A DNA stretch of 64,000 bases from contig JAYGXS010000009.1 of assembly GCA_036362985.1 (NCBI GenBank), positions 23,721,446 through 23,785,445 on the forward strand, given 5' to 3'. This stretch comes from Ligula intestinalis. Taxonomy: Eukaryota > Platyhelminthes > Cestoda > Diphyllobothriidea > Diphyllobothriidae. The notes beneath the pieces are model-generated. The model searched no databases, was not told the origin of the DNA, and saw only the letters and a list, made by a program, of their open reading frames with translations. The stretch's first letter is position 1; every line of letters starts with the position of its first letter. Made by a program: the position numbers and the translations under genes. Below are positions 62,000 through 64,000 of the stretch, piece after piece.

Positions 62000-63000
62000 A
62001 ATGGCAATAGACATACGACCTCTGATATGTTAAGTCTTGCACGCAGAACAAGTTGTCCCCCCCCCCCCCCCACAAACATGAAAAAATCCACCTCATCTGA
62101 CAAGTTCAGCAACAAACAAGAGCTTTTTTTAAAAAAATACGACTGGCATTTTGAGGGAGTCCTTGGGAGATAAAGGCACCCGAGTCAGGGCGGTTCAGAC
62201 CGTGCCAGCCACCTGCGCCCTCTCGCAGGCTTATTTATGACACCGGACCCAGGTGGTAAGAAGAGGGGAGGAGACAGGTACATGCAGCGCAAGCTTACTA
62301 CCATTATAAACCAAATCATGCGCCACCATGCTGTGGGCTGGTCGACTAGTGAGCTAAAAATCAAGCTACAATGGCTTCTTCTAAACACGAACTCTAGCAA
62401 TCTCACGCATGAGATATGAAACCCGTACTACCTTTTGCGTGAAATCCTGATGCTTGTGTTGGGCTACCAGGTCTTGTAAGTGGCAAGCGCATACGAAGAC
62501 ATCAGGTATGTCAGTCACTGTGCCCATTCGCCACATCGAACAACTAACTAATTCGGACAGAAGATTGGGCCTAGAAATGGTAAAAGAGACTGACTTTGAC
62601 GGAACAGCGCACTTTCCTCCCTATAAGCAATCTGACGTGCTTGATGGCATCACAGTGTGCTAAAAACTGTGCCTTGGAGGGCGGCCGACTGACTTGAACC
62701 GCGCATTCAGCCCAGTGTGTTTTTGTGGAGTGGCGGACTGGGAGTAAAGCTGCAATGACTCCTTCCTAACGTGATTTCTAGAGCACTCGATGTGTGGCGG
62801 CAAACTTTGGGGGGGGTACCAGCCGCGCTAGCCGCCTGCACTATCTACCTTTTCTTGAGTTTGTCATGACACCGGGCCTACGAGGGGAGGAGAGAGTGTG
62901 GTAGATGATGCGCAAGTCTACTTTCAGCGTAAATTCGATCACGCGCAAGTAACCGTCCCTGCCCCACTAGCTGTGCAGTGGCCGAGTGGTGGGTCTGTCA
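62000..63000. other. Repeat-rich sequence upstream of E1, no exon recognised
   Basis: A poly-C run lies at 62057-62072. Two diverged copies of a repeat (R9) lie at about 62200-62330 and 62820-62950 (GCCAGCCACCTGCGCCC, TTTATGACACCGGACCCAGG against GCTAGCCGCCTGCACTATC, TCATGACACCGGGCCTACG); a relative is at 37735-37790. The next upstream AP-3 delta exon was not found. Confidence 0.45.
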
Positions 63001-63007
63001 TGGATTC

Positions 63008-63145
63008 AGAACCACCCAAACATGTCAGTTAATTGCCGAGAAAAATGTACGTCCAAAACAAAATTCGGGAATGAATATGCCTAAGATTGATTTTAAAAAT
63101 TTCTTTAACAAGGTACCTCTTGAAAAAGAGCTTTAGTTATATATA
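63008..63145. repeat. Dispersed repeat R2, copy 2
   Basis: CAGAACCACCCAAACATGTC, GCCGAGAAAAATGTACGTCC, TACCTCTTGAAAAAGAGC match 30980-31092. It runs into the TA microsatellite. Confidence 0.65.
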
Positions 63146-63155
63146 TATATATATA

Positions 63156-63187
<32 letters not shown>
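63134..63187. repeat. TA dinucleotide microsatellite
   Basis: About 54 bp of nearly pure TA with one TATC interruption. Confidence 0.95.
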
Positions 63188-63188
<1 letters not shown>

Positions 63189-63230
63189 CAATTATGTTAT
63201 ACCATACTTCCGCATAGATACTAGCTAAAA

Positions 63231-63300
63231 GCCCAGACACGTGTTTCGCCGATGTTTCTGCTACTGCATGATACAGCAACGAGGGGTTCGGCTCTTCAGT
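63231..63300 (-). ncRNA. Candidate hammerhead ribozyme (best stem II/III)
   Basis: On the minus strand: CTGAAGA (63293-63299, fits CUGANGA), stem II GCCGA/TCGGC perfect (63288-63292 with 63248-63252), GAAAC (63243-63247), then ACGTG and TC with cleavage-type GTC at 63236-63238. Stem III is self-complementary (ACAC/GTGT), which suits a dimeric type. Loop II is about 35 nt. Stem I (A-T, T-G) is weak. The end TGGGCTTTTAGCTAGTATC matches the repeats at 49770 and 50110. Confidence 0.6.
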
Positions 63301-63305
63301 ACGTT

Positions 63306-63339
63306 GACGTTTCGGAAATACACTATTTTCCATCATCAG
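63306..63339 (-). ncRNA. Second hammerhead-like motif, in tandem with the first
   Basis: CTGATGA (63333-63339), T, GGAAA/TTTCC around ATAGTGTA, then GAAAC and GTC (63306-63308). The core is fully conserved. Stem III is only the minimal ACGT. It lies 6 nt upstream of the motif at 63231-63300 on the same strand, so the two are consecutive. Confidence 0.55.
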
Positions 63340-63926
63340 AGTGGTGGGTTGTGTGTTCCTGCTTGCCGAGAGTTGGAATGCCGCGCAGACCATCTGGTGT
63401 TGTGGCGATGGCTGACGCACAAGCGCTGAACTTCGTGCTGTCCGTGGATTGGCTGCGGCACCTCCATTGTGGGTGGCTGGCGCCCGTGTGTGTCATCCGT
63501 TGCCTGTCCATGTGTCGTTAACGCGTCTACGTTAACCGGCCCGGTAGTGTGACCACCGCCCGACCTCCCCTCTGAGCCAGATGCGCGGATCAGCCCTCGT
63601 TCCAGGCCCGGTGTCCGTCGGGGGGTAGGTGAGTCCTCCCGGTTGTGTGCGCGGTGAAGGGCCCTCTCTGCCCGTCCTCCTACATCCCCCGTCGCCTGTA
63701 CGTTTGTTGTTGTCATCATCAGGTCTGTGTGCGTATTGTGCGCACTTGGCCGGCTACTATCGGCTCTCCTTCCATACCCGGGTGGCTTGACCGGTTGGCA
63801 TTCAAAGCGCGGACCCGGCTCACATGTTTGGGCTCGTCGGTGGACCGATGACTCATGTCGGTCGTTGGAGTCGCTATTAGTTCTCCTCCTCTGCCGCGTC
63901 GGTGGCCACTGTTGACGAAGTTGCAA
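63336..63926 (-). other. Unassigned open frame of 196 codons
   Basis: A minus-strand frame rich in Arg, Thr, His and Gly with no recognisable domain (for example HNTHTDLMMTTTNVQATGDV). Its stop codon is the TGA inside the CTGATGA of the hammerhead-like motif at 63333. It may be 5' or terminal sequence of the same repeat and need not be a gene. Confidence 0.25.
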
Positions 63927-64000
63927 GTCGCTCGCTAGCGCCGGCGGCGGCCTCGTCGGGGCTGATTGGAGTCTTGTCCGGAGGGCCTGATAGGCTGGAT

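Noticed and set aside
62412..62475. Minus-strand segment reading QDLVAQHKHQDFTQK before a GTAGTA donor-like site
   Set aside because: It looks exon-like, but it matches no AP-3 delta block and its phase (ends in AAG) does not fit the required TG|G junction to E1.

Overview
The window is a gene-poor, repeat-rich piece of an animal genome. I read it as a flatworm, most likely a tapeworm. That is inference from the mix of Penelope-like, RTE, CR1/Jockey and Gypsy remnants and from long introns; no taxonomic search was possible. The only host gene recognised is the 3' two-thirds of the gene for the delta subunit of the AP-3 adaptor complex (AP3D1 type), on the minus strand. Its exons lie between about 61.87 kb and 17.23 kb, and the 5' exons lie beyond the right edge. 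I could place 14 exons with matching splice phases. They give about 780 codons, from the conserved trunk motif just after Glu-Trp to the stop codon. The protein helps sort membrane cargo from Golgi/endosomes to lysosome-related organelles.

Layout by position. 0.8-6.8 kb: a CR1/Jockey-like retrotransposon, broken by stops and frameshifts and split by a second, opposite-strand element. 7.75-8.85 kb: a dispersed repeat next to a 0.9 kb pogo/Tigger-like DNA element with terminal inverted repeats and a TA duplication. 9-14 kb: mostly unrecognised sequence with a foldback element at 12.6-13.1 kb. 14.1-15.4 kb: an internally deleted Gypsy element. 16.4-17.1 kb: the 3' end of a Penelope-like element (PLE). 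17.2-30.1 kb: the last seven AP3D exons, with a nested RTE/Jockey pair (22.2-24.8 kb) and dispersed repeats. 29-37 kb: tRNA-like SINE pairs, a second foldback element containing a large TTC/TTA tract, and PLEs. 37.7-42 kb: PLE fragments in a permuted order with promoter-like and hammerhead-like repeats, plus an RTE copy. 42-50.4 kb: exons E5 and E6, RTE, PLE and Jockey-like fragments, and paired repeats. 50.5-61.9 kb: exons E4 to E1, a large inverted-repeat-bounded element carrying a PLE with a long open frame, an RTE copy inside a TAC array, and paired repeats. 62-64 kb: repeats and the best preserved hammerhead-type motifs.

The most interesting signals outside the gene are self-cleaving-ribozyme-like motifs (CUGANGA core, stem II, GAAA). 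They recur in PLE terminal repeats and in a separate repeat family at 49.9, 50.3 and 63.2 kb. Within the gene, three points stand out: a probable GC-AG intron, a retroelement ending about 12 bp from a splice acceptor, and a putative 32-nt microexon inside an inverted-repeat element.
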